Positions 1-8,280 of a DNA stretch of 40,090 bases are shown here, in pieces. A model generated the notes under the pieces. It made no database searches and was not told where the DNA came from. It was given only the letters and a program-made list of their open reading frames with translations. Both the position numbers and the translations under genes were made by a program. The DNA comes from Komagataeibacter xylinus NBRC 15237 (lineage in GTDB: Bacteria; Pseudomonadota; Alphaproteobacteria; Acetobacterales; Acetobacteraceae): the NCBI RefSeq assembly GCF_001571345.1, contig NZ_BCTP01000027.1, positions 1 to 40,090 on the forward strand. The letters are read 5' to 3'. Position 1 is the first letter of the stretch. Every line of letters starts with the position of its first letter.

Positions 1-431
1 GGGCAAGGGCGGGCAATCACTATTTTTCACCCGCCCCATCGCGCCACGCGGCACTCCCTTAAGTGGGCGAAGCCCGGCAGGATGCGGAAAATGAAAATAA
101 TACTGTTTAATTACAATGATATATTTTTATAAACCATCAGAACAAGCGCGGATATTCACAAGGTAAGACGCACATTATATTATTTTTAATAATTTCAGTT
201 ATTCATTTTATGAATTATTTTACACCTCCTCAAAGGGCCTGTTTTTGCTGCATTACGTTGTGCGTCGCAGCAAAAGCGTTGCGCACTGCACAATAACAAA
301 ATGTAATTACAAAATAATCCGATCCATTCTTCAAAAAAATACTTTAAAAACACCTTTAATTATGTTGACACTCCATTCCGCTTTCCAGAAAAATTGCTGA
401 CGGCCACACAAAAACAAGAAGTTCGGTCAAC
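1..431. other. Intergenic region upstream of the symporter pair
   Basis: No convincing gene is seen here. Positions 100-360 are much more AT-rich than the rest of the window and contain short AT-rich inverted repeats. A TTGACA hexamer at 365-370 could be the -35 element for the gene starting at 432, but no good -10 follows at the usual spacing. A weak foldback (TTGTGC/GCACAA) lies around 259-295. The region is probably the promoter and leader of the downstream pair. Confidence 0.5.
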
Positions 432-608
432 ATGAAAAAAACCATATTCCTCCTGCTGCCCTTTGCCGGGCTGCTCTGGGTGCCGCTGTATAACCGGCAT
501 GACCCGGTACTGCTCGGCTTTCCGTTCTTTTACTGGTACCAGCTCGCCTGGGTACCCGTAACCTCCGTGCTGATCTGGATGGCATGGAAGGCGGACAGAC
601 AGTCATGA
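432..608 (+). CDS. DUF3311 small membrane protein
   Basis: This is a 58-residue protein with two hydrophobic segments (about residues 4-20 and 36-52) separated by a short polar loop rich in aromatic residues. Size, layout and position match the DUF3311 family, whose genes typically sit directly before a sodium:solute symporter gene and are thought to encode a small accessory membrane subunit. Its TGA stop overlaps the ATG of the symporter (ATGA at 605-608), so translation is probably coupled. The upstream Shine-Dalgarno sequence is weak. The DUF3311 assignment comes from pattern and context; its biochemical role is not established by the sequence. Confidence 0.82.
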   Translation: MKKTIFLLLPFAGLLWVPLYNRHDPVLLGFPFFYWYQLAWVPVTSVLIWMAWKADRQS

Positions 609-2119
609 GCACCTCCCTGCCTGATAACGCCGCCATCGGCGTGTTTATCCTCTTTTTTGTCGCGACCATCGTGCTGGGCAGCACGGTGCGGTTCTGGCGC
701 CCGCTGCTCAACCGCCGCAAGGCCGCGACCCATCACAGCCAGGGCGAGGAATGGGGGCTGGGCGGGCGTGAATTCGGCGCCTGGGTCACATGGTTCCTGG
801 TGGGGGGTGACTTCTACACCGCCTACACGGTCATCGCGGTGCCAGCGCTGGTCTATTCCACCGGGGGCTTCGGCTTTTTCGCGCTGCCCTACACCATTAT
901 CGTCTATCCGTTCATCTTCGCCGTCATGCCAAAGCTGTGGACCATCGCGCGCGATGGCGGCCACGCCACGGCGGCTGACATCGTGCGCGCGCGCTTTGGC
1001 AGCCGCACGCTGGAACTGGCCGTGGCCATAAGCGGGCTGGTGGCGGTGCTGCCCTATATTGCCCTGCAGCTCATCGGCATCCGCACGGTTGTCGAGGCGC
1101 TGGGCTATACCGGCATGCTGCCGCTTTTGTTCGCGTTCGTGTCGCTGGCGGCCTATACGTGGCTGGGCGGCCTGCATGCCCCGGCGCTGACCGCCTTCAT
1201 CAAGGATGTGATGATCTATATCGCCGTGCTGGCGGCGGTCATCATCGTGCCGATCCACCTTGGTGGGTATGGCGCCATGTTCCATGCTGCGACGGAACAC
1301 CTGCCCGCCATTCCCGGCGGCCGTATCGTGAGCCAGGACCAGACGGTGCCCTACGCGACACTTGCGCTCTCCTCGGCTTTTGCCGCCTTCCTGTACCCGC
1401 ATACGCTGACAGGAATCCTGGCGGCGAAATCCGCCGATACCATTCGGCAGAATGCCGTGTTCCTGCCTATCTACACCATTGTGCTTGGGCTGATCGCGCT
1501 GCTGGGGCTGATGGCGCATGCGGCGGGAATCGTGACCACCTCGTCCTCGCAGGTGGTGCCGCAACTGTTCCTGGCCATCTTCCCCTCATGGTTCGCAGGC
1601 TTCTGTTTTGCCGCCATCGCGGTGGGAGCACTTGTGCCAGCCTCGGTCATGGCGATTGGCGCGGCCAACCTGATCATGCACAACATCCTGCCGCGCCACA
1701 GCGAATCGGTCACCGGCTCGCGCCTGGCCGGGCTGGGCGTAAAAGTGGGCGCGCTGGGCTGTGTCGTTTTCCTCAACGCCAAGTTCGCCATTGACCTGCA
1801 ACTGCTGGGCGGCGTCATCATCCTGCAGACCTTCCCCGCCCTGATCATGGGCCTGCTGCCACTGCGGCTGTCGGCGCCTGCGCTGATTGGCGGCTGGGCC
1901 AGTGGCTCGCTGTTCGGGCTGGGACTGTGCTGGCTTGACGGGCTCAAGCCCGTGCACCCCATTGCGTTTGGTGGCTTTTCGGCCTCCGTTTCAACCGGGC
2001 TGCTGGCGCTGGGCGTCAATATCGTGGTGACGATGGTGCTGGGCAGCGTGATCCGGCTGGCGCTGGGCGCCTCGCCCTCCACCCTCCAGCCACGCCAGAG
2101 CGTGCGGCGACAGGGCTGA
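605..2119 (+). CDS. Sodium:solute symporter family permease (monocarboxylate-type)
   Basis: This 504-residue inner-membrane protein has about 13 hydrophobic segments and is a member of the sodium:solute symporter (SSS) family. The N-terminal half has the glycine- and aromatic-rich stretch after TM1 (GGREFGAWVTWFLVGGDFYTAY) typical of the family. Pairing with a DUF3311 gene resembles the MctP-like monocarboxylate permeases, so a lactate, pyruvate or acetate-type substrate is a reasonable guess in an acetic acid bacterium; the substrate cannot be read from the sequence. The start at 605 is chosen because it overlaps the DUF3311 stop. An in-frame ATG at 584 lies inside the upstream gene. The gene ends at a degenerate copy of the dispersed foldback repeat. 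Confidence 0.88.
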   Translation: MSTSLPDNAAIGVFILFFVATIVLGSTVRFWRPLLNRRKAATHHSQGEEWGLGGREFGAWVTWFLVGGDFYTAYTVIAVPALVYSTGGFGFFALPYTIIVYPFIFAVMPKLWTIARDGGHATAADIVRARFGSRTLELAVAISGLVAVLPYIALQLIGIRTVVEALGYTGMLPLLFAFVSLAAYTWLGGLHAPALTAFIKDVMIYIAVLAAVIIVPIHLGGYGAMFHAATEHLPAIPGGRIVSQDQTVPYATLALSSAFAAFLYPHTLTGILAAKSADTIRQNAVFLPIYTIVLGLIALLGLMAHAAGIVTTSSSQVVPQLFLAIFPSWFAGFCFAAIAVGALVPASVMAIGAANLIMHNILPRHSESVTGSRLAGLGVKVGALGCVVFLNAKFAIDLQLLGGVIILQTFPALIMGLLPLRLSAPALIGGWASGSLFGLGLCWLDGLKPVHPIAFGGFSASVSTGLLALGVNIVVTMVLGSVIRLALGASPSTLQPRQSVRRQG

Positions 2120-2140
2120 CGGGCTACATTAATATACAGC

Positions 2141-2215
2141 GTTTCAGGACGCCGCCTTTGCGAGGATAAAGCGGCGTTATCTGAAGCTTCCTGAAAAAAG
2201 CCTCACCAGAGACTT
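2141..2215 (+). repeat. Dispersed foldback repeat, copy A (degenerate)
   Basis: This is a degenerate copy of the element best seen at 25375-25470. It has the first hairpin (GCCGCCTTT/AAAGCGGC) and a second one with GAAGC and GCCTC arms, and ends in CACCAGAGACTTC where copy C has CACCAAAAACTTC. It starts about 20 bases after the symporter stop and may act as its terminator. Confidence 0.7.
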
Positions 2216-2313
2216 CTGTCATTTCCTCGGGTTGGAACAGAGCGGCATGCCTCGCAGGCGTGCCGTTTTTTTTCGTGCCTTGCACAACGACAGACGGCAC
2301 CGGAACAGGCCGC

Positions 2314-2535
2314 TCAGATGGCCTGCATGTCGGGATGCACATGCGGCACCTCGGGCATGACCATGCGCCCCTGACGGGCAAGTTGGCGCAGAATGCACAC
2401 CACACCGGGCACGCAGTTGCCGCACTGGGCCCGGCAGCCCTTGGATTCATAGACTTCTTTAGGTCTGACCGCGCCATTACGGGCCGCGGCCTCCACATCC
2501 GTGTCAGTCAGCATATTGCAGGAGCAGACAAACAT
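2314..2535 (-). CDS. bfd: Bacterioferritin-associated ferredoxin (Bfd, [2Fe-2S])
   Basis: This 73-residue protein has the BFD-type [2Fe-2S] ligand pattern: Cys4-x-Cys6 at the very N terminus and Cys38-x2-Cys41 after a helical stretch, plus an extra Cys34. Bfd proteins pass electrons to bacterioferritin so that stored ferric iron is released as Fe2+ when iron is scarce. The length is that of a stand-alone Bfd (about 65-75 residues). No bacterioferritin gene is in the window. A strong Fur-type box lies 41-59 bases upstream of the start, consistent with induction under iron limitation. The neighbours are unrelated, so it is probably monocistronic. The C-terminal tail after about residue 52 is not part of the cluster-binding fold. 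Confidence 0.9.
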   Translation of the reverse strand: MFVCSCNMLTDTDVEAAARNGAVRPKEVYESKGCRAQCGNCVPGVVCILRQLARQGRMVMPEVPHVHPDMQAI

Positions 2536-2575
2536 TTATCCATCCCATTCATGATGTGAGAGCACCATAATCACG

Positions 2576-2594
2576 AATGAGAACAAATCGCAAT
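2576..2594. promoter_or_regulatory. Putative Fur box upstream of bfd
   Basis: The 19-mer AATGAGAACAAATCGCAAT closely resembles the classical Fur box form (AATGAGAATnATTCGCATT type). Nearly the same sequence recurs at 26851-26869 in front of the cupredoxin/FTR1 iron-uptake genes; the similarity extends on into a shared ATAT. It lies 41 bases upstream of bfd, with a TTGATA -35 candidate on the minus strand at 2594-2599. Confidence 0.7.
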
Positions 2595-2833
2595 ATCAAA
2601 AACCTTAAAAAATAGTGAGTTCCCGTAGGGCAGCCTTCACATCATGCTATTTTTATTTATGTCATGAGCGATAACATTGTTTTTTTGATAAATACGCTTT
2701 CCGTAATCACCACATAAAAAGCTGCATCTTCCCCCGCTAGCAGACGGGATCGCGATGCAGACCCCATCCGCAGGCCGAGACTACACGGACCCACCAGAGG
2801 CGCTGATCCTCATACCCTTCCCCGAAGCCGATG
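2595..2833. other. AT-rich intergenic region with a hairpin
   Basis: No gene is seen between bfd and the zinc-ribbon gene. Positions 2600-2720 are AT-rich. A foldback at 2722-2760 has outer arms CTGCATC/GATGCAG and an inner CCCG/CGGG pairing; it lies about 75 bases past the stop of the minus-strand zinc-ribbon gene and could end its transcript, though no T-run follows. Confidence 0.4.
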
Positions 2834-3091
2834 CTATCCTTTGTTCAATACATATTTGTATAATTTATGCGTCGCCATCTGCTTTACTTCCATGAATGTA
2901 ACATTTTCATGTTCAAACATTGTTCCTTTCCCAACATCCTGAATTCCGGACAGGTTATCCCACTCAGACATACATTCATCACAGATGAAACAGAAAGAAT
3001 TCGTATCATTATCGCGCGCAACAAGCACCTGACCCTGACTACATACGGGGCATTTTTCACATACAATGGCATAATGAATATATGCTTTCAC
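2834..3091 (-). CDS. Small zinc-ribbon-like protein (paralog of 19467-19741)
   Basis: This 85-residue acidic protein has two CxxC pairs, Cys14-x2-Cys17 and Cys37-x2-Cys40, as in zinc ribbons or small rubredoxin-like knuckles. Cys11 and Cys34 are extra. I do not recognise a named family. The gene starts at a GTG (complement of 3089-3091) with a GGAG Shine-Dalgarno at 3100-3103. A second copy, broken by a frameshift, lies at 19467-19741 and shares most of the protein (CSQG-VLVARDN, C-x2-C-SEW, ATHK-YKY) and long stretches of DNA identity, so this is a recently duplicated or mobile gene family. Base composition is lower in GC than in the neighbours. DNA or RNA binding, or a chaperone role, is possible but unsupported. 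Confidence 0.75.
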   Translation of the reverse strand: MKAYIHYAIVCEKCPVCSQGQVLVARDNDTNSFCFICDECMSEWDNLSGIQDVGKGTMFEHENVTFMEVKQMATHKLYKYVLNKG

Positions 3092-3228
3092 TTTATGATC
3101 TCCATAGAAATTAGAACGTATTTATAATTTACTTGGCGAATATCATGTTCCCCGCACGCGACCGGATGACGGCAGGCGCAAAATACCATATCCCTACAAC
3201 CCTCCCCATGACGCAAGGGTTCATACGC

Positions 3229-4131
3229 ATGAAGCAGCATTCCGCGCCGGACACGCGCAGCCTCCTCCCCTTCCCTGCCCTGATCGATGCCCTTGCACAG
3301 GCGGCGCTTGATACGGCTGCGGGGCAGATCCGGTGCCCCGAGCGCACCACCATCCCCACCCGCGACCAGCGCGGCGCGCTCATGAGCATGCCCTGCGTGG
3401 GTGATGACATCATGGTCACCAAACTGCTGACCCTGTTTGCAGGCAATACCGCTCACAACCTGCCTACCATACAGGGCCAGGTCATCTGCGCCGAAGCGCT
3501 GGCCGGGCGCTTCCTGTTCACGCTTGATGGCCCCACCGTAACCATGCGCCGCACGGCCGCCATCAGCCTGCTCGGCATCCGCACGTTCGCGCGCGGCCCC
3601 GTGCGGCGCGTGCTGCTGATTGGCACCGGCACGCAGGCCATTGCGCATTTGCAGGCCCTTGCCGCGATCTATCCCGGCATGACCGTTGTCATACGCGGAC
3701 GCACCCCCGAGCGGACGCAGGCCTTCTGCGCGGCACACACCATGCCTGGCCTGAACGTGCGCCCCGAGCAGGCGGATGAAGATCCCTTTGATGTGGTGCT
3801 GACACTCACGGCCAGCACATCGGTCATCTATAATGAACCCGCCCGCGCCTCCTGCCTTGTCATAGGCGTTGGCGCCTACCGGACCGACATGGTGGAAATT
3901 GGCCCCGCCACCATTGCAGGCAGCACCCTTTATGTTGATGACCCCGTCGGCGCCCCGACAGAAGCAGGCGATCTTTACCAGGCAGGGGTGGACTGGCAGC
4001 ACGTCCATCCCCTCGCGCAGGCACTGCAGGGCAGGCTTCCGGCGCCGGACCAGCCCGTGTTTTTCAAATCCGTCGGGTGCGCCGCGTGGGACCTCGCCGC
4101 CTGCCGGGTTGCCCGCCAGCAGGGCGGATAA
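3229..4131 (+). CDS. Ornithine cyclodeaminase/mu-crystallin family reductase (pyrroline-2-carboxylate reductase-like)
   Basis: This 300-residue NAD(P)-binding protein belongs to the ornithine cyclodeaminase/mu-crystallin family. A Rossmann nucleotide-binding segment (VLLIGTGTQAIAHLQAL) sits near the middle, followed by VVIRGRTPER, the usual cofactor-specificity region. The opening TRSLLPFPALIDAL and overall pattern are closest to delta1-pyrroline-2-carboxylate/delta1-piperideine-2-carboxylate reductases (LhpI type), which act in trans-3-hydroxyproline, proline or lysine catabolism. Start 3229 is preferred because AAGGG precedes it at suitable spacing; longer in-frame starts (TTG at 3133, ATG at 3145, 3166 and 3208) lack one. 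It stands alone, with no hydroxyproline genes beside it, so the physiological substrate is uncertain. Confidence 0.75.
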   Translation: MKQHSAPDTRSLLPFPALIDALAQAALDTAAGQIRCPERTTIPTRDQRGALMSMPCVGDDIMVTKLLTLFAGNTAHNLPTIQGQVICAEALAGRFLFTLDGPTVTMRRTAAISLLGIRTFARGPVRRVLLIGTGTQAIAHLQALAAIYPGMTVVIRGRTPERTQAFCAAHTMPGLNVRPEQADEDPFDVVLTLTASTSVIYNEPARASCLVIGVGAYRTDMVEIGPATIAGSTLYVDDPVGAPTEAGDLYQAGVDWQHVHPLAQALQGRLPAPDQPVFFKSVGCAAWDLAACRVARQQGG

Positions 4132-4681
4132 ACGCCCTGCGCGCTCCGGCCTCACGGAAGGGGCCGCCAGAACCGATTCTGTTGCCCCTACCGTAACAGC
4201 ACCTGCTCCAGCCCCCGTCAGGGACCGGACAGGCCCGACACCCACAGCCAGAGCAACAATGCAGTTTCAGGCTTTGGCATGAGCCTGAAATGCAACCGAC
4301 ACACAGGTGAGCGTATCTTTTATATCACGCTTTTTCAGGACGTTCAGAAATACGTAACACATTGATTTTAATTTGTTGTTTCAGAGAACCAAATAACTTT
4401 TCACCCACTGTCAACCACAAAAATGCACTCAGGAAGCGCGATGTGCAGGAAATTATCAATTTATTGAAAATAAAAGGTATTCCCAGATTACACTGCGCAA
4501 TTTCCAGGCCGCCATCAGTTTCGTTTTGCGCAAAGTTAACTTAAAGTAATATCTAACATTGTGTTGCAACGGCGCAACATACCTTCTTCGCAATGATCAG
4601 AAGGCTTTTTTCCCTCTCGCAAATTATTACGAACCGCCAATAAATAGCATGATGAGCTATGGATCGCGGGGCCCTAAAATA
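4132..4681. other. Intergenic region before the TonB receptor gene
   Basis: These 550 bases hold no convincing gene. A hairpin at 4265-4290 (TTTCAGGCT/AGCCTGAAA, 8-base loop) follows the reductase gene but lacks a T-run. Positions 4320-4560 are AT-rich. A short inverted repeat, TGTTGC/GCAACA at 4562-4579, lies about 100 bases before the receptor start and could be an operator or leader hairpin. No Fur box of the type seen at 2576 was found. Confidence 0.4.
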
Positions 4682-7264
4682 ATGAACAGACGCACCTCTC
4701 TTTTGATTACGACTATCTGCTCTTTTGTTTCGTGTGGAGCGATGGCCGCCACATCGTCTGGTAGCGCGACAACAGCGGATCAGAAGGGAAGCACGGTGCG
4801 CGCGCACCACACGGCAACCGCCCAGGCGCACAGCCGGGCCACCACGACCCTCAAGGCTGCCAAGGCAGATAACGGGGGCGTGAACAGCTCCGGTGTCGAG
4901 CAGATCAGCGTCTCCACCGGCACACACTCCACCAACCGCAAGGCGCGTGACAGCATGAGCCCGGTCTCGGTCATCAGCGGGGCCGCACTGCGCCGCTCGG
5001 GCCAGATGAACCTGGCTGATGCGCTGACCCGCACCAATGCTTCAATCAATGTCAGCGCCATGGGCTCGGATGCGGGGGCACTGACATCCTCCATCCGCAT
5101 GCGTGGCCTGAACCCCAATGAAGTGCTCGTGCTCGTTGATGGCAAGCGCCGCCACACCACGGCTAACCTCTATGCGGATTCAGGCCCGGAATCAGGCTCG
5201 ACCCCCGTTGACCTGAACATGATCCCCGCCAACGCCATCGACCATATCGAAGTGCTCGAGGATGGCGCGGCCGCCATGTATGGCTCGGACGCGATCGCGG
5301 GCGTGGTCAACATCATTACCAAGAAGCAGGATCATGGCCTGAACCTGAGCGGCCAGACCGGTGCAAACGCCTATAACGGCGATGGCTGGAACTACCAGCT
5401 CAACGCCGATGGCGGCATGAAGCTCGGCCAGGATGGTTTCCTGCATATCAGCGGGCAGATGTACCACTCGGACCATTTCGTGGCCAAAAACGCATATGAT
5501 CACCGCCTGGTTGGCTCCCAGCCCGCCAGCGCCTCCAGCTCGACCTATACTGGTCCTAATGCTGGCAAGATCGCCACGAACTCCAACAAGATCATGAGCA
5601 CGCCGGAAGAAACGCGTGAAAACCTGGCGATTGAATGGGGCAAGCAGTTCACGCCCGGCATCAACTTCTACGGGCTGATCACCTATGCCCACCGCCACTC
5701 GGAAGCTTATGAAAACTACCGCACACCTTCCGTAGGCGGTAGCTGCACCGCGTGCGAAAGCATCGCCCCCTATGGTTTCTCCCCTCTGGAAACCATGGAA
5801 GAAAACGATTTTGCCGCAACACTGGGCCTGAAGGGTGACAACTTCATGGGCTTCAACTGGGATCTCAGCACCACCTACGGCGAAGATATCGATAAGATCG
5901 GCAACAAGAATACCCTGAACACCAGTTATGTTACCGCTTACGGCTCCAGCCCCCGTACGGCACGGGCCGAGACCTACAGCATGACGCAGTGGACCAACAA
6001 CCTCGATTTCCGCCGTCACTTCAAGATCGGCGATGTCGTTCCGATGACGCTGGCCTTTGGTGCCGAAGAGCGTATGGAATCCTATAACATTACCGCAGGT
6101 GAGCCGGTCTCCTACGAAAACGGTGGCACGCAGGGTTATGCCGGTATTTCACCAGGTTCGGCCGGCACGTGGTATCGTGACATCTGGGCGTGGTACATGG
6201 ATGGCGACTTCCGCCTGACCAAGAAGTGGGAGCTCGATTTCGCGGGTCGACTGGAGCATTACACCGACGTCGGCAATACCGAGAACGGCAAGATTTCAAC
6301 CCGCTACAACTTCAACAAGCGCATTGCCATCCGCGGCACCATCAGCACCGGCTTCCGTGCGCCCACACTGGCTGAATCGCACTTCAGCGCCGTCAACGTC
6401 TCGCCCACCGGTGCAAGTGGCCTACTGGCCGCCGATTCCGCCGCGGCACAAGCTATTGGCGCAACCAAGCTGAAGCCTGAGCGCTCGACCAGCGTCAGCG
6501 GTGGCATCGTGCTGGAGCCTGTCGATAACTTCCATGTGGAAGCCGATGTCTACCAGATCAACCTGCGTGACCGTATCGTGCAGGATACCAACTTTGGTGG
6601 CAGCACCCCCTACGGCAACACGACCGAGGGTTATATCGCAGCTCAGGCCATTGCCCAGCTTGCTTCGCTGCCAACTGGCTTTACTGGCTACAACAATGTC
6701 TATGCCGACTACTTCACCAACGGCGCCAGCACCCGCACACAGGGTGTAGACATCAAGGCGGATTATCTTTTCCGGCTGCACAAGTATGGCAACCTTGCAC
6801 TGTCGATGTCGATCGATCTCAACCGCACCCGCCTGCACCATAACGGTGCCAACCTGAACCTGGCGGATATTGCCTCGATCACATCTGACAACCCGCGTAG
6901 CAAGATCATCCTGAACGCCTACTACACCTATAAAAACTGGGACTTCAACATCCGTCAGACCCGGTATGGCCAGACGACTTCCATGCTGCAGTACCAGGAC
7001 TGGGGCCCCTCTGCCCTGCAGTATTCCAACAATGCCCTGCAGCAGTTCATCAACACCCCGCACTGGATGACCGATATCGAAATTGGCGTACGCTTCCAGA
7101 AGAACTGGCACTTCGCCGTCGGCGCGAACAACGTGTTCAACGTCCGCCCGCGCATGATGTCGCAGGAACTCAATGCCCTTGGCGCCGAGCCGTATGACGA
7201 GAACTCGGCGCAGATCCCCATCACGGGTGGCTACTACTACGGTCGCCTTAACGCCAACTTCTGA
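4682..7264 (+). CDS. TonB-dependent outer membrane receptor
   Basis: This is an 860-residue TonB-dependent receptor. A signal peptide (about residues 1-22, ending AMA) is followed by a low-complexity Thr/Ala/Ser linker and then the plug domain (SPVSVISGAAL to VVNIITKK, about residues 95-215), which contains SIRMRGL and VLVDGKRR typical of the plug. A 22-strand barrel with aromatic-rich strands follows, ending in Phe as outer membrane barrels do. The start at 4682 is chosen because the signal peptide begins there; an in-frame upstream extension reads through the leader. No STN domain is present, so it is a simple importer and not a sigma-factor-coupled transducer. The substrate is unknown: no siderophore or sugar genes adjoin it and no Fur box was found. 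A strong terminator follows. Confidence 0.9.
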   Translation: MNRRTSLLITTICSFVSCGAMAATSSGSATTADQKGSTVRAHHTATAQAHSRATTTLKAAKADNGGVNSSGVEQISVSTGTHSTNRKARDSMSPVSVISGAALRRSGQMNLADALTRTNASINVSAMGSDAGALTSSIRMRGLNPNEVLVLVDGKRRHTTANLYADSGPESGSTPVDLNMIPANAIDHIEVLEDGAAAMYGSDAIAGVVNIITKKQDHGLNLSGQTGANAYNGDGWNYQLNADGGMKLGQDGFLHISGQMYHSDHFVAKNAYDHRLVGSQPASASSSTYTGPNAGKIATNSNKIMSTPEETRENLAIEWGKQFTPGINFYGLITYAHRHSEAYENYRTPSVGGSCTACESIAPYGFSPLETMEENDFAATLGLKGDNFMGFNWDLSTTYGEDIDKIGNKNTLNTSYVTAYGSSPRTARAETYSMTQWTNNLDFRRHFKIGDVVPMTLAFGAEERMESYNITAGEPVSYENGGTQGYAGISPGSAGTWYRDIWAWYMDGDFRLTKKWELDFAGRLEHYTDVGNTENGKISTRYNFNKRIAIRGTISTGFRAPTLAESHFSAVNVSPTGASGLLAADSAAAQAIGATKLKPERSTSVSGGIVLEPVDNFHVEADVYQINLRDRIVQDTNFGGSTPYGNTTEGYIAAQAIAQLASLPTGFTGYNNVYADYFTNGASTRTQGVDIKADYLFRLHKYGNLALSMSIDLNRTRLHHNGANLNLADIASITSDNPRSKIILNAYYTYKNWDFNIRQTRYGQTTSMLQYQDWGPSALQYSNNALQQFINTPHWMTDIEIGVRFQKNWHFAVGANNVFNVRPRMMSQELNALGAEPYDENSAQIPITGGYYYGRLNANF

Positions 7265-7286
7265 TCTTTTCCACCCTACCTTGAGA

Positions 7287-7320
7287 AAATGCCCATGGTG
7301 CAGGCCATGGGCATTTTTTT
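7287..7320 (+). terminator. Rho-independent terminator after the TonB receptor gene
   Basis: A perfect stem ATGCCCATGG/CCATGGGCAT (7289-7298 with 7305-7314), a 6-base loop and a run of seven T follow the receptor stop by about 25 bases. The remaining sequence to 7579 shows no gene or clear signal apart from presumed promoter DNA for the regulator downstream. Confidence 0.93.
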
Positions 7321-7579
7321 GCATTCCTGTCGGGCTTCAACCCATATGCGGATGCTGTCCTGCCACAGCGATTCGTTGCGACATCATCATTATCGACGAG
7401 ATGCATGCCCGATTGCGCCTGGAAGCCACCTTTCCCGCCAGCCCTACGGCAAGCCGCCTGATGACGTTGATCTTTTCACCATGCAGCCTGCCTCATCCCC
7501 CACCGTTATCGAACGCAGACGGGACGGGGAATATCATTAACCACTGGAATTGACGGGGAAACTCTATATATCTCCTTGC

Positions 7580-8038
7580 ATGCGCCTGACCCTGCATACC
7601 GATTACGCCCTGAGAACCCTGATCTACCTGGGCATCCATACCGACCGCCTGACATCGATCAGGGAGGTTGCGCAGGCTTATGGCATTTCGGAAAATCATC
7701 TGATCAAGATCATCCACCGCCTGGGACAGGGCGGCTTTGTGGAAACCATCCGTGGCCGCAACGGCGGCCTGCGCCTGGGGCGCCCCGCCGCGACGATCCT
7801 GATCGGTGATGTCGTGCGCTATACGGAAGAAGATATGGGCCTGGTGGCCTGCATGCAGCCGCCCGACCCTGAAGGCCTGAACCGCAGGGGAGGCTGCATC
7901 CTGAGCGATGTGTGCCGCCTGCGTGGCGTGCTGCATGAAGCGCTGGGGCTATTCATCTCGGTGCTGGACCGTTACACGCTGGCCGATGTCATAACCGACC
8001 GGGAACGCAGGTTGCTCGACAATCCGCTTTCTGCCTGA
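7580..8038 (+). CDS. nsrR: Rrf2-family transcriptional regulator, NsrR-like
   Basis: This 152-residue Rrf2-family regulator has an N-terminal winged helix-turn-helix (MRLTLHTDYALRTLIYL, then the ISENHLIKIIHRL recognition region and GRNGGL wing). The cluster region has Cys91, Cys106 and Cys112, and Asp8 is present. NsrR holds a nitric-oxide-sensitive Fe-S cluster with three Cys and Asp8, but its first two Cys are normally closer, so a 10-residue insertion is unusual here. The start at 7580 matches the conserved family start; an earlier TTG at 7550 adds ten non-conserved residues. An NsrR-type box lies in front of flavohemoglobin at 26719-26741, a likely target. The next gene (8281) may be unrelated. 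IscR is less likely, given Asp8 and the wide Cys spacing. Confidence 0.8.
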   Translation: MRLTLHTDYALRTLIYLGIHTDRLTSIREVAQAYGISENHLIKIIHRLGQGGFVETIRGRNGGLRLGRPAATILIGDVVRYTEEDMGLVACMQPPDPEGLNRRGGCILSDVCRLRGVLHEALGLFISVLDRYTLADVITDRERRLLDNPLSA

Positions 8039-8280
8039 GCCCGCCACCAGACTTCTGGTGCACAAACGGTAAACTCCATTTTACCATGGTCGCCCGCCAC
8101 CGGCGCAAGGCAGGCCAGAGAGCAGAAAAGTGCGGTTTCCCGTAAAAAATTTCCGCATCCGTTTCGCCTGAATGGAAAATCAGCTTTTGCACGTTCGGGG
8201 CATTGATGATAGCTGAAACGATTCTTGCACGCCTGCATGTGGAATATATACTTGACGAAACTCTAAGGAACAGATTGTCC

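Noticed and set aside
131-150. ATCAGAACAAGCGCGGATAT as a third Fur box
   Set aside because: Matches the bfd box at about 13 of 20 positions but lacks the TCGCAAT half; likely chance.
530-1564. Long minus-strand reading frame opposite the symporter
   Set aside because: Composition (Gln/Arg/His-rich, no domain) is that of a high-GC antisense shadow; the plus-strand protein is a clear membrane transporter.
3088-4245. 385-codon minus-strand frame opposite the reductase gene
   Set aside because: No motif and shadow-like composition; the plus strand encodes a clear nucleotide-binding enzyme.
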